64,000 nucleotides of DNA. Origin: Auricularia sp. M13 (Eukaryota > Basidiomycota > Agaricomycetes > Auriculariales > Auriculariaceae). The DNA lies in NCBI GenBank assembly GCA_037042915.1, contig CM073197.1, positions 620,001-684,000 of the forward strand. The letters are read 5' to 3'. The translations under genes and the position numbers were made by a program. Below are positions 1 through 10,166 of the stretch, piece after piece. The notes under the pieces are model-generated. The model was not told where the DNA came from. It made no database searches and saw only the letters and a program-made list of their open reading frames with translations. How positions within the stretch are numbered: position 1 is the stretch's first letter; each line of letters opens with the position of its first letter.

Positions 1-41
1 CCTGGAATCCACCTGGAATTGGGGGGCACAGTCACTTACAG

Positions 42-187
42 GCTCGTGGTCCCTTTGGTCGTGCTACTGGACATAGCCGGTGTGCTCAATAACGCACCGA
101 AGGCTCTAGCTGTTCGTTCGAGTGTTCTCTGCGCCCGGACGTTCGACTATCCTTGCAACCAAACCCCCAAGGCACAGCAGGCTTAAC
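42..187. repeat. Left arm of a 146-bp inverted repeat
   Basis: This stretch reappears as its reverse complement at 655-800 with only a handful of mismatches. The two arms enclose the LINE-like fragment. The right arm overlaps the end of that reading frame, so it probably belongs to the element's own 3' end, copied in reverse orientation. Confidence 0.85.
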
Positions 188-189
188 AG

Positions 190-756
190 GGTGCGGGGAT
201 AAGGATCTGTCGAGGAACATCAGATGCACATAAAGTGGGGGACTACTTCAGTAAGATGCCCGAGCCTTGGCGAGGAATGGGGGTCTGCGCAACATGCGGG
301 ACCATAGAGACGCTGGAGCACATACTGACATCGTGCCCAGACTCCTTCAGTAAGCTGGTCTGGAGACTGGTGAGAGTCTTACTGCTGCGGAAAGGCATTG
401 ATTTGCGAATAGACCTCAGAGTGATCCTCGGCAGTGCACTGGTCAGCCCGGGCACACCCCAGCGGGGCAGCCAGGACCTGAAGTACAGGGCGGCCAAGAT
501 TGTGATATCAGAGACGGTGTTTTTCATCTGGAAGCTGTGCTGCGAGAAACACGTGGGACACACCGATGATCCAGATTGGACACTCACTGATGCCGAGGTC
601 GAGGCGTGGTGGGTCGCTCTGATTAAAGGGCGTGCGCGCCAGAACAAGCTCCTTGTTAAGCCTGCTGTGCCTTGGGGGTTTGGTTGCAAGGATAGTCGAA
701 CGTCCGGGCGCAGAGAACACTCAAATGAACAACTAGAGCCTTCGGTGCGTTATTGA
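190..756 (+). mobile_element. 3' fragment of a LINE (non-LTR) ORF2, zinc-binding C-terminal region
   Basis: The reading frame from about 223 to 756 carries the pattern HKVGDYF, then C-x2-C-G-x-I-E-x-L-E-H-I-L-x3-C (residues VCATCGTIETLEHILTSCP), followed by ISETVFFIWKLCCE. This is the conserved block downstream of RNase H in fungal LINE-type polymerases (zf-RVT-like). A further block just upstream (LSRNIRCT, 202-225) is in another frame and ends at a stop, so the copy is frameshifted. Reverse transcriptase and endonuclease parts are absent. The last codons run into the right arm of the inverted repeat. Fragment, not functional. Confidence 0.75.
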
Positions 757-800
757 GCACACCGGCTACGTCGAGTAGCACGACCGAAGGGACCACGAGC
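655..800. repeat. Right arm of the 146-bp inverted repeat
   Basis: Reverse-complement partner of 42-187. It starts inside the last codons of the LINE fragment and continues past its stop. Confidence 0.85.
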
Positions 801-1380
801 AACAGAGGACTCAGACGAGTAAGTCGGGCGAGGGAAGAACCCAGAGGCGAAGTTGAGAGAGAGAGATAGAGTGTGCGAGGGGCACGACTATGTCGATTTC
901 GTAACTGGGGAGCTAGATACAAAGTCGAGGTTCTTTTATACCTGGGGAGGTGATCCGATGTAATCGGAGTGTATCCTAGAGACGAAGGAGAGGGGGCCTC
1001 AGATCAATAGAGATCGTTGTCATCGGCCGATAGGATGAGTAAGAGCGAGTGGGTAAGGTATCGGGGGATCGGACGAATGACGAGAGGCGAATGACTAAGA
1101 CGAGTGGAGCGAACCGGATATGAACACTATCGATACAGTAGGGACAAGGCGAGTTAGGTGGATGTATGCGAGTAAGGAGAGAAGCTAGAGATGAGAGGGA
1201 GAGGTCTAGAGGTAGAGGACGATGAGGAGAACATATCCCGAGCATATGAACACGAGGGGAGATAAGCCGGGTATTCGGGAGCTTGACCGAGTTGACCGAG
1301 TTGGCCGAGTGACGTAGAATGACGCCGAGTGATGCCGAGAGCACGTGGGGTCCGCGGACCGGGCACGGGCGTAACACTCC
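801..1380. other. Purine-rich intergenic stretch without a supported gene
   Basis: The plus strand is rich in GA runs. A short tandem of about 10 bp (GAGTTGACCG-like) lies near 1279-1312. The open frames on the minus strand are low-complexity Ser/Arg/Leu products of this composition, and no family was recognised. Confidence 0.5.
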
Positions 1381-1669
1381 TGGCGAACAGACGGGCCTGC
1401 GGGCCTGGTACGAAGCGGCCAGAGGTTGTGAAAGAAACGTGGCGAGAGGTCAGGAGACGTGACGGCTGCGATATAGAACACATGAGAAGTGCCAGAGGTT
1501 TAGTGGGTACGGGGATGCCCTTAGCCGCGGCCGGCGTTGGCTAGCCTACAAATCCCAAGCCCCACACTACCCCATCGGGGTGTGCTAAAGGCCATTCCTC
1601 TGGGCGGAGACGTCCTCATTTACCACGGAGGGCGCCCTCCCGCGCGCCCTGGCGACAGCCCCGACTAGG
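1381..1669. repeat. Direct repeat A, copy 1 (289 bp)
   Basis: Essentially identical to 2314-2602 (constant offset 933). It ends at the sequence GACTAGG, which is also where block B begins, so the breakpoint sits in a short shared sequence. Confidence 0.9.
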
Positions 1670-2195
1670 GAAGGTGGGACTGCTGGGCCACAAAGTGGTT
1701 GCAGCACCTGCTGACACTCCAAAAAGAAAGAAAAATGTATGGCCCATCAGGGCGTTGCATCTTGGATTCTCTATGCGCAAGATCAGCGACCTGTTGGGCA
1801 TGCATGGACTGATGCTTTGATTTCGCCGGTTTGAGGTAAACTCCGGCCCCATGTGGGCTTATGATCATTTGGATCTGTTATAGTATATCTCCATTTGCGC
1901 ACGACCATCCTAGCTCCTTACTCGCGGGAGCCCACTCTGCAATGCTGCGCAGGACATTCTCAGAGTCAGCAAAAATCTCAATCTTGTGGTTTGGGTTAGT
2001 TTTCTCCAGAGCCACCATCACTGCCAGTAGCCCAGCACGGTTACTGCTCTGTATTTCTCCATGCTCCTATACTCCTCCCAGTTGAGATGCATCTTGTAAT
2101 CACCTGCTTACATAAAGATGCATCTGACCCTAGCAAAAGCTTATGATATATGGAGGGCCTTGGGGATGCTATGACCTGAGGGGAAAAGTCCAACC
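1663..2195 (-). mobile_element. Block B: degenerate RNase H domain of a LINE, copy 1
   Basis: Read on the minus strand, it encodes SSNRAGLLAVMVALE, then IEIFADSENVLRSIAEW and GWSCANGDIL. This is the RNase HI fold pattern: the second catalytic strand, normally N-R-A-E, then the D-S motif. The catalytic Glu is Gly here, and a TAA follows NGDIL, so the domain is dead. The same 533 bp recurs in the same orientation at 46851-47383. Only this part of the polymerase is present. Confidence 0.7.
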
Positions 2196-2313
2196 AAGCA
2201 TACCTCGGGGGGTTGGGTGGTTCTGGAGGGAGAGGCCTTGGAGTGAGTTTGCCAACACAAAACTCTCAAAAGTTGAAAATAAACCTCAGGACACCTTCAA
2301 TCGGCCTGAGACT

Positions 2314-2602
2314 TGGCGAACAGACGGGCCTGCGGGCCTGGTACGAAGCGGCCAGAGGTTGTGAAAGAAACGTGGCGAGAGGTCAGGAGACGTGACGGCT
2401 GCGATATAGAACACATGAGAAGTGCCAGAGGTTTAGTGGGTACGGGGATGCCCTTAGCCGCGGCCGGCGTTGGCTAGCCTACAAATCCCAAGCCCCACAC
2501 TACCCCATCGGGGTGTGCTAAAGGCCATTCCTCTGGGCGGAGACGTCCTCATTTACCACGGAGGGCGCCCTCCCGCGCGCCCTGGCGACAGCCCCGACTA
2601 GG
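2314..2602. repeat. Direct repeat A, copy 2 (289 bp)
   Basis: Second copy of 1381-1669. It is followed after 8 bp by block C. The spacer 2196-2313 between block B and this copy shows no gene. Confidence 0.9.
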
Positions 2603-2610
2603 CACTATTG

Positions 2611-3269
2611 CCAGGCAGATCTTTTAATCAAGCCTGTGAAGAAGAGCTTATTTGATATATTCCGACCGTGAACCCAGTGCTGTGAGCCTTCTGTGCTGTG
2701 AGGCTGATAGATCTTGCTGAGAGTAATATATCCACAGTCCCGATTGTATCACCATATCCCAATGATAACCTTAGCAATATCTCTGGGCCATGTACAGCGC
2801 TGGTGAGTATCATGGTCATCCCCGACGTTATCACGATTTTGAGTATCTGGGATACACGGGTTGCAACTATTTTATCACTGCATCTATTTTATCACTGGCC
2901 CTCCATCTACCAGAGCTCGCTTCCCAAGGCTATAGCCTCACAAACTGAGCTTTGATACATGACTGAGTCCTGATAGATCATGGATAATTCATTGAGCAGG
3001 CATTGGCAGTTGATTTGTACCTGCCACCAGAGACAGCTGTCATAATACATGGACAGCACCTGTCAGACAGCTGACATCTCGAAATACCTTGCCTGTAATT
3101 AATTGATGTCTAGTGATTAATCCTGGCTCGGGATTCAATTACAACTCGGGTCGCAAGTCTGTAGCCTTGCCAGACTGTGCTGATTATCCAAGCTCCTGAT
3201 TAATCACAATACTCTGATCTATCATGATCCTAGGGCATACTGGCGCCGGTCGTCTCATTCTGCAAATCT
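2611..3269. repeat. Block C (659 bp), inverted relative to its partner at 46184-46842
   Basis: Almost identical to the reverse complement of 46184-46842 (positions sum to 49453; one obvious mismatch near the start). At the partner locus blocks C and B are adjacent. Here C is flipped and separated from B by repeat A. Short open frames exist on both strands, but none resembles a known domain. Confidence 0.85.
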
Positions 3270-3298
3270 GCAAATCATTTCCCAAGCATCCAAGCCAC

Positions 3299-3437
3299 GC
3301 GCGCCAAGTGCATGCATATTCGCAGGCGCGCGCCAAGTGCATGCATATTCGCAGGCGCGCGCCAAGTGCATGCATATTCGCAGGCGCGCGCGCCAAGTGT
3401 ATGCATATTTTCGCAGGCGCGCACCAAGTGCATGCCA
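3299..3437. repeat. 28-32 bp minisatellite of alternating purine-pyrimidine sequence
   Basis: Four to five units are built from GCGCGCCAAG, TGCATGCATA and TTCGCAG. Long CG/CA alternation makes the tract a candidate for Z-DNA. It keeps frames open on both strands, producing spurious Cys/His-rich ORFs. Confidence 0.85.
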
Positions 3438-3672
3438 CACGCACGCGTCTGTTCATTACATGTGCGTGAAGGACAGCCTGTGCATTTCCCCACGATGACC
3501 AAGATGAGGCCGCTGGTGGCGGCGTGAGTGAGTGTGACTCGAGCACAATTGCTTATTAGCTCAACCTGCAGATCTTTTCCATTGCTCTATGCAACTTCGC
3601 ATGCGCAAGGGCATTTATTGTACATTCAAAAAGCTGTATGCGGCCAGTGGTCATCATCAAGGGACAGCACGA

Positions 3673-5114
3673 CTAACCGAAAAATTCCGTCTCGATGCGC
3701 TCCTTCTCGCCCCGCGTCGGTCTTGACGGGCCTGCTGCTGAAGCCGGAGGTCCTCGCCAAGCAGGGCGGGGTGGGCTTGGTGTTACAGAAAAGTGGAGTG
3801 GCGATGATCCCGAGCTGACCGTCGGCGAGTGCTGGCGACCCCGGTTCGCAAGCGGGGAGGGCTCCGGCCCATCGGTTGGTCGGCGAATTCGCCGGCGCAC
3901 CAGCGGAGACCTGAACACGTCACGCCACTCGGCCGGAGTCTCGTGATCCCGCTCAGCGTCCCGGACAAAGTCTGCCCAGGTCCCAAAGGCGGTGCGACCA
4001 GCGCGGAGGTACTGCTGGCGGAGCTGTGCTGGAGAGTGCTCAATGACCTTAAGGCACGCGTCGAGCGCCTCAAGGTCTTCGGCTGTTGGTGGGACGTCGA
4101 ACAATGCAGAGAAAGCGTCATCCTCGGACATCGGAGACTGCTGGTTTTGCGTGAAATCGTGATAAGCTGCGAGCCGGTTGGCCATGTCAACATAGTGAGA
4201 TGCCGGGAATGCGGTCAACTGGCGATGGGTCGTGACGTGCAGGTAGACGTAGACTGCCTCGTCGTCGCCCTCGTCATGGAAGTAGGGAATAAGTCCGCCG
4301 AGATGCGAGTTCCAGTAGCCGTCGAGGTCAAGGTACTCCATCGAGCCAGGCTCGGCCTCCTGCAAGTGGAGTTTCTCGTACGCTGCTGCAGGTAGAGAGC
4401 CGAGATCGAGGCCAGCACCGACGCGGGGGACTCGGGCTTTAGTATGAAAGTCCTGCAGTGTGTGAGAAAAAGCTGCACTCGAATTAACTGATTAAGTGCA
4501 TGCGTACCTTATCCGTGAATGCGACGGATATTTCAACATGAGCGGGAATTTCAACGTGGGCGGCACGGGCCACCAGTCGATGGGGGGCCAATGGGGGGGA
4601 GCGCGGGCGGGGAACAGCGAGCTGGTCGAGACGAGGAGCAGGAGCAGCAGGTCGATGGAGGCGCTCCAGAATCCGGGCGCGGTCATGGTCTGCACATCCA
4701 CAGGGCGCCTCGTCCAAGACGCAATGCGGCTGGCAAAGGACCCTCCCGCAAGTGGCCCGACGCTTCTTCCTGCACCCCGGCGACTGGCAGAAGATGCGCT
4801 CGCGCATGATCTGTGGCTGTGGCCCAATGACCATGCGAGTAGTAAGCTCGATTTTGCCATCGACGCAGATGGCGACACGACCATGTCCGCCCACGAAACA
4901 CTGCACGCGCCTCGTCAGCACATGTGAAGGTGATTCTGCAAAGGGAAGAACTCACCCGGTATTCCACGGTGCCATCGTGTGCGGTTGAGGGGTGGACGAC
5001 GCAGTCGCAGTGGGGCATCGGACAGTTGATTGTCTGGCCCTGACTGGCGCGAAAGCCAGGGCGAGATGAGCGTACGACGCGCTGCCGACCGTAGCGGAAT
5101 ATTGACGACGACAT
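3673..5114 (-). CDS. Cys-rich orphan protein, three exons
   Basis: Model: complement(3673..4452, 4508..4900, 4956..5114), 443 aa. Both introns are 55 nt with GTGAGT/GTACGC donors and CAG acceptors; the first has a TGCTGAC branch point, and all phases agree. Residues 31-122 hold twelve Cys (CPMPHCDC, CFVGG, CQSPGC, CGRVLC, CGC), with His nearby, which suggests a zinc-binding module interrupted by a conserved-looking segment GRVAICVDGKIEL. The middle (about 205-330) is acidic with aromatic residues, and the tail is Pro/Ser/Arg-rich. I do not recognise the family. The intact frame across three exons argues for a real gene. The start ATG at 5114 is the first in the open frame of exon 1. It has no close neighbour. 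Confidence 0.7.
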
Positions 5115-5298
5115 GGTTGATGTAGTGACTGCCCGACTACTCGACGGCCTTTATGTTGTACCCATAACGATTCAGATGTCGATGCACGCACGGGAATGAA
5201 TTATGGCTGCAGGACACGTACAGTGCCTGCAGCTTGACAGGTCGTTGCATGTGTTCTTGACGATGTGCGCAAAACTGGGTATTCTGTGTATAGGCTTC

Positions 5299-5590
5299 GT
5301 CAGGCCAGGACCCCTTGACTCACAAGAAGAAAAGGCAGAACGTACTGACAACCATGGGCCCTACTTGGTGCGCGTATAGGTCCCTGGAGACCGCTAATCT
5401 GAACCATGTGCTACAACGCGGGGCCGCCGCCGCGGTGATGTGCAGAAGGCGCCGGTCAGGCCAGGATCCCTTAAGGAAAGGCGAAAGTACTGACAATTGT
5501 GGGCCTATTTAGTGTGAGCACGACGACTGAAGGGCCCTGGAGACCGCGAATCCGAACCATGTGGTGCACAGAGGGGCCGGAGACGCCGTA
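5299..5590. repeat. Two-unit degenerate tandem repeat, period about 160 bp
   Basis: The sequence beginning GGCCAGGACCCCTT near 5302 recurs near 5460, and the segment around CCCTGGAGACCGC recurs at 5380 and 5538. The units are about 80 percent alike by eye. Confidence 0.6.
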
Positions 5591-5786
5591 GGCAGCGTGC
5601 AGCCCCAATGGCGCTTGACGTGTCGGTGACGATGGTAGGCAAATGCATGGTACCGGCAGGCGGAGGTGCCACAGTGTGTGCGCCAGAGCTCGTAACAGGG
5701 TCAACCTGGGTTGTGCGGAGTTACAAATCTCAAACGCGAGATTATGACGCAACTTGATTAAGAAATATATTTTGCGACTCTACTCT
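5378..5786. repeat. 409-bp segment duplicated at 42992-43400
   Basis: Same orientation, constant offset 37614, only a few substitutions. It covers most of the two-unit tandem repeat plus downstream sequence to TACTCT. No coding capacity was recognised. Flanks differ on both sides, as expected for a dispersed repeat. Confidence 0.88.
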
Positions 5787-6652
5787 AGCTCCGGTCCGAT
5801 CGCCGGAAGGATAAGCAGCTCGTGATTCAATCTACTTAGACAAACACCAACATAAACACAGGGTACTCGGAACAAGTGGAATTGCGAGATACTCTAACAA
5901 ACATGGTGCATCTACCTTCGTAACAAAACTGCACATGATTCGACGAGATTGCACAGCTCCGGAGGACGGCATGGGACAGACCGGATTCGATAGTGCACAC
6001 CGAGGCGGCGACGAGCCCAAGGTTGAGCCCAAGGTTTGCGGTACAAGCGAATGGGAGATAGTGCAGGTAGCGAGGCAGCACACGAAATAGTCTGGGCGGG
6101 GTAAATGAAGTAGCTCCGGCCGCAAAGGTGATATAGTTAGACATATCCGGGGTCACGGGCACCCCGCTGCCAATGTAGGTGCACAATAGAATGGTGGCGG
6201 GCCAGGTGCCAGGTGCACCGCAGGTGCCGTAGCTCCTCACCGCAGGCGCCGTAGCTCATGCATGTACAATATAACATCGCACACTGACACTTACAGTACA
6301 GCGGTATAGTGACATGTCGTCCCCTCGTGAGCGCACGGAGGGCTGGTGTGCGCGAGCATCTCGGGGGAGGCATGCGTGGAGAGGCAAGGAAAATTGACGT
6401 CGACAGGCAGTCTCGAGTTGGCCCGACCAGGCCAATTGGAGTTGTGAGCGCGTGGCGCGTGGCGCAAGCGGCGCCGAATGCTGAATGTGTTGACGATAGT
6501 GAAGTAAAAGCTGCGGACGAATTGGCGACCAAACACACAAACATTGGATCCGAGTGGCGCCGGTGACCACATCCTGCAGATCAAGTCAAGCCCACCGATT
6601 AGAGGCCTTGAATCGTGCAGATCCAACTGGCACGCCGATTGGAAGTGTGCCG
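5787..6652. other. Intergenic, no supported gene
   Basis: Only overlapping short frames on the minus strand are present, and none resembles a protein family. No repeat partner inside the window was noticed. Confidence 0.4.
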
Positions 6653-6893
6653 TCAGCTAGAACAGCAATTTCTCGATCGTGCCGATTCAATTTTCAGCCC
6701 CCAAGGGACCCATTCTATTATCATCCAGTTGTCATTTGAAGGACGATCCGAGGTTTGACAGGACCTTGTAACCTTGGAATCTGCACCCTCTGGTGCACAC
6801 GGAGCGCGCAAAACTATGGCATGGACAGAGAGCAACTGAGAGCAAGAAACATACATGGAGAGCAAGAAAGCGACGATTGGATGGTCCCGGTAA

Positions 6894-7427
6894 TCATACA
6901 AGCTGGTCGCGGGAGTCATAGAGCTGGGCCAGCACAAGCTCCGTGGCAGCAATGTCACTGAGGTTATGGGTGGCAAGAAGGGCGGCCAGCGCTTCTGCAG
7001 GAGGGAGAGTGCCAAGTATCTTGGTGGCGTGCTCTATCTCCTCCCTGCTTTCCAAGAGCTGTCGTAACCGTCGAGGAACTCGGGCTAGGGCCTGGAAGGG
7101 TTCATAGAGTGACGAAGGCCACGGGTTATAGTCTACAAACTGCATGAGTACCTTAAGTGAGGGAGTATTATGTGGCCTACCATATGCATTCTCATGGTTC
7201 GGAAGCTCCTGGCTCGGAAGCTCATCGTTCAAGCGTGTATTTCCTGGAGAAGGAGGCAGTGACGGCTCAGAAAAGGAGAATGCTGCGCCACTGGGGCTGG
7301 CCGACATGGATGCAGGACGTCCCCCAGGCGGCATGCTCTGCTCAGTGTTTGAAGCCTGCTGATCGAGCGACGCAAAGCCATTCTTCTTTCCAATGCGCTT
7401 CTGCTTCCACCATGGCCCACTGACCAT
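6894..7427 (-). CDS. Hypothetical protein, possibly with a further 3' exon
   Basis: A 177-codon open frame. The N-terminal half is Ser/Pro-rich; the C-terminal half (from VLMQFVDYNPWP) is helix-like with leucine spacing (RRLRQLLESREEIEHATKIL). The stop lies inside a possible donor (CTT|GTATGA). Splicing 64 nt to an acceptor TTGCTCTCAG near 6832 would extend the protein by about 60 residues to a stop near 6653. No family recognised. There is no good evidence for expression, and it could be a chance frame or a gene fragment. Confidence 0.35.
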   Translation of the reverse strand: MVSGPWWKQKRIGKKNGFASLDQQASNTEQSMPPGGRPASMSASPSGAAFSFSEPSLPPSPGNTRLNDELPSQELPNHENAYGRPHNTPSLKVLMQFVDYNPWPSSLYEPFQALARVPRRLRQLLESREEIEHATKILGTLPPAEALAALLATHNLSDIAATELVLAQLYDSRDQLV

Positions 7428-7785
7428 GCGTTCAGGTGGTGTGTCATCTGGATGGTGTTTGTCCCGTGAGGCCGCGGTTCGGCGATGAGCCTACATATCG
7501 AGTGAGCTGACTGGATTGGAACAGAAGCCTGCCAAGCAGACCATCTGAGAATCTGACTGGGGTGGAAGGGTGCTTGCCAGGTCAATCCCTGTTGGTGCAG
7601 GTCGAAGCAGCGGACTGCAGCGGACTTTCCCGTCAAACAGACCGCAAGCTTCAGGCTCCCCAGACATCGGCGTCATATGCACACGAGCCCAGTAATGGTC
7701 AGTAATGATGGTAATCACGATGATTAGCGACGAGTGCAGAGACGCGGCGTGATTGCCCGGCTGACACCGATTAGATGAAAATGGA
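7428..7785. other. Intergenic, no supported gene
   Basis: Nothing recognisable between the hypothetical ORF and the SINE except short overlapping frames. Confidence 0.4.
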
Positions 7786-8111
7786 AGGAAATCCTACAAC
7801 AATTCGGGGCCCATTTTTTAAGGAACACTATGACCTGGGAAACATAATTAACTATTTAGGGAACATATTTCCATGGTGAGTTAAGTCTTGGAAGGTGATT
7901 TGGTCTGGAAAGCTCGTTGAGGTGATTGGAAGTTCCAGTGCAACTCAGAATTTGGGTTCTTCGAACGCGCAACGCAGAAGCCAAAATGTTGATAGATAAA
8001 AATGTAGAAACTCAACAGGCATTGAACCAGTGCTCTTTGGCAAACTTGGGACTGTAGTACACGCAACTGGATCATGGCTGCTAACCACTGAGCTATACTG
8101 TCCATGCTACC
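7786..8111 (-). mobile_element. tRNA-derived SINE, copy 1
   Basis: Read on the minus strand from 8111, it starts with a tRNA-like head. An A box TAGCTCAGTGG lies at 8085-8095 and a B box GGTTCAATGCC at 8018-8028, the internal RNA polymerase III promoter pair. The body that follows ends in a module (about 7786-7885) found at four other places in the window (10265-10432, 31308-31475, 32262-32330, 40990-41127). Head plus shared body and dispersed tails is the SINE pattern. It encodes no protein and would depend on LINE machinery. Confidence 0.75.
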
Positions 8112-9640
8112 GATAATATGTGAATGTATATCATGCAGATAGAATATCGTCGGTGTGGCGGCCAGTTGGACCGCCGCCGGTGCGCCTCGAGGAGTTCGAC
8201 GGCATACGTGACCTTCTCGCCCCGCAACTGTGCGGTTGCGGCTTCGCGACGCCCAGCCACAAGCTCAAGTAGCCCACCATGCGCTTAGCTGTGCTCGGCG
8301 GCTCCGGCACCAACGCCTGCGCACGCTGCAGCATCGAGCGGCACAAACATGCTGGGCGGCGGGTGCACGGCAGCCTGCGGTCGTGCGGGGGTGTTGTACC
8401 GCGGCGCGAGCCCGACAAGCTGCGGCGGCACGTCTTTGACGTTCGCGCTGACCGCGGAATAGCGCGTGGCAAGAATTCCGTCGCCACGCGGACAAACCGA
8501 CTTGCCACGTTCACGCCGACTCGGGGCAGCCTCTGCACACAGGGAACGACAGTGCGACGCACTGCCGTGCCTCTGGTGCGCGTGGCGAGCACAGTATGAC
8601 GCCCGTGTCATTCTCGATTCCGTCTCCTGCTGTGCAGACCGACCGACTCGGCGCGCCTTGAATCAATCTTGGGCATGCTATTGCGGTCGAGGGTGATGGG
8701 CTCGATGTCCTGTCCTGTATTGAGAATATCAGCGCAAAGTCGCTCGACAATGAGCCCTACTGCCGGTGAAGCCGACGCCTGCCCATCGACGTGAACTCCG
8801 AGTCGGCCGTGTTCGTGTGCGAAGCCGAGCTCGCGGATGAGTGGACCAAGGTCCTGCATAGTGAATATGAGCGCTGAATCGTGTGATAGGAAGCCCAGCG
8901 TAGGTGGTGTGCAGCGGAGTGTCCGAGCCCACACACCGAGTAATAATCGTCCACACCAACCCGGAGCGTTCAGCGCTTACGGAGGTGTTGGACCAGCCCC
9001 TGATCTTGCTATCCGTGCGATTGAGCGCTCGAATTTTCGCGTTTGCACTGGAGCATGATCGGAAGTCCAAGAAACGGCGCCGATCGCGAGTTGGCCGTCC
9101 GAGGTTGCCATCCGGGACCAGCGCACTCGCGTAGCGACTTGCGCACGCGATTTGAAGGTCGGCGTAGTGTCATATGACTTCTGGCATTACGCAGCGGTTG
9201 CCGATTCGCGCGGCGAGGCGCTCTTGTCGCGATTGTGAGTGATGCCCAAGACCGACACTAGCTATAGGACGGGTCAGGATTCCAGTTTGCACAATTGGAG
9301 GAGCGCTTCTTTATCATACACACCTAATGCGCGACTTTGGTCGGAAGTCGAGCTGACCGATAAGCCATCAGCAAATGACCCGGACACACGAGCATGCTGG
9401 CGCATACCATTCGGTGTGGGACTTGGAGGCAACCGTCGAGACTGACTTTGACTGCGTTGGAGGATGGAGATAGCCCAGAACGAGGTGCATGGAATTGCGC
9501 CAAATTTGCGGAGGTTTGAGGTGGTGAGCGATGGTGGGAGCCAAGTCGACAGAAATTTCCACCTCCTGGACACGGTTCGATGTCTCGGGAACGCGACTCG
9601 AGGTACCTCGGGCGAGGGCCACAACAATAAGGGCGGGACG
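8112..9640. other. Intergenic or decayed sequence, no gene recognised
   Basis: Between 8160 and 8610 the minus strand holds coding-like, GC-rich frames (for example APPQ/VPPQLVGLAPRYNT), broken by stops and frame changes. This could be another gene scrap, but I cannot name it. The rest shows only short frames. Confidence 0.35.
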
Positions 9641-10166
9641 GGTGCTTCCAACCTGGACATTGTGGCCGTCAAGGTCCGCGTCAAGCAGAGCGGGGTGGCG
9701 TGTTGCAGTTCGTTGGCTGCGGTCCTCGTTGCAGCGAGTACACAGGCTCGGTCGGCGCGTTCGATGGGGTGCTGCTGTGAATGGTGAGTCCAACGCCCAA
9801 GTTATTGTACAACAACGGGCACATACCAAAAGAGGGAGCGGGATGTAGTATCTATTGTGAGCGATGGGTAGAACGTCGTGAGCGATGGGTAGAACGTCGT
9901 GCGCGTCCTCGAGCTGGTTGTTGCGCGCGGTCGTTGAGGTCGGTGTCAAGCAGAGCTCGCACGGCGTGCACTGCTCTTTGCTTGCAACAAGCGCACAGGC
10001 TCGCTCGACGCGCATAGTGCTGTGCGAGACGGCAGAAACGCCTTGCGCATTTTCGAGGCCATTGTCGTGGTCGGTGCAAGTGTCTATTGCGCGGGCCTGG
10101 CTGGCCTTGCACCATTGGTCGAAAGAGCATGTGGAAGGCCTTAGCGCGTGGGGCTGAGCGTGGAAG
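9640..10166. repeat. Degenerate tandem repeat with an internal 21-bp doublet
   Basis: Segments around GTCAAGGTCCGCGTCAAGCA (about 9668), GTCGGTGTCAAGCAGAGC (about 9940) and GTCAAGGTCGGCGTCAAGAA (about 10203) recur about 265 bp apart. The first two are followed by similar CACAGGCTCG stretches. A perfect 21-bp direct doublet containing GAGCGATGGGTAGAACGTC lies at about 9857-9900. Confidence 0.6.

Noticed and set aside
2698-2955. 85-codon frame in block C as a conserved gene
   Set aside because: It is present in both copies only because the block is duplicated; no domain, and the opposite strand is equally open.
3299-3437. CRISPR array
   Set aside because: Units are contiguous with no unique spacers, and the sequence is eukaryotic.
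3184-3546. Cys/His-rich ORFs on both strands as metal-binding peptides
   Set aside because: They are translations of the GCGC/TGCATGCA minisatellite in several frames.
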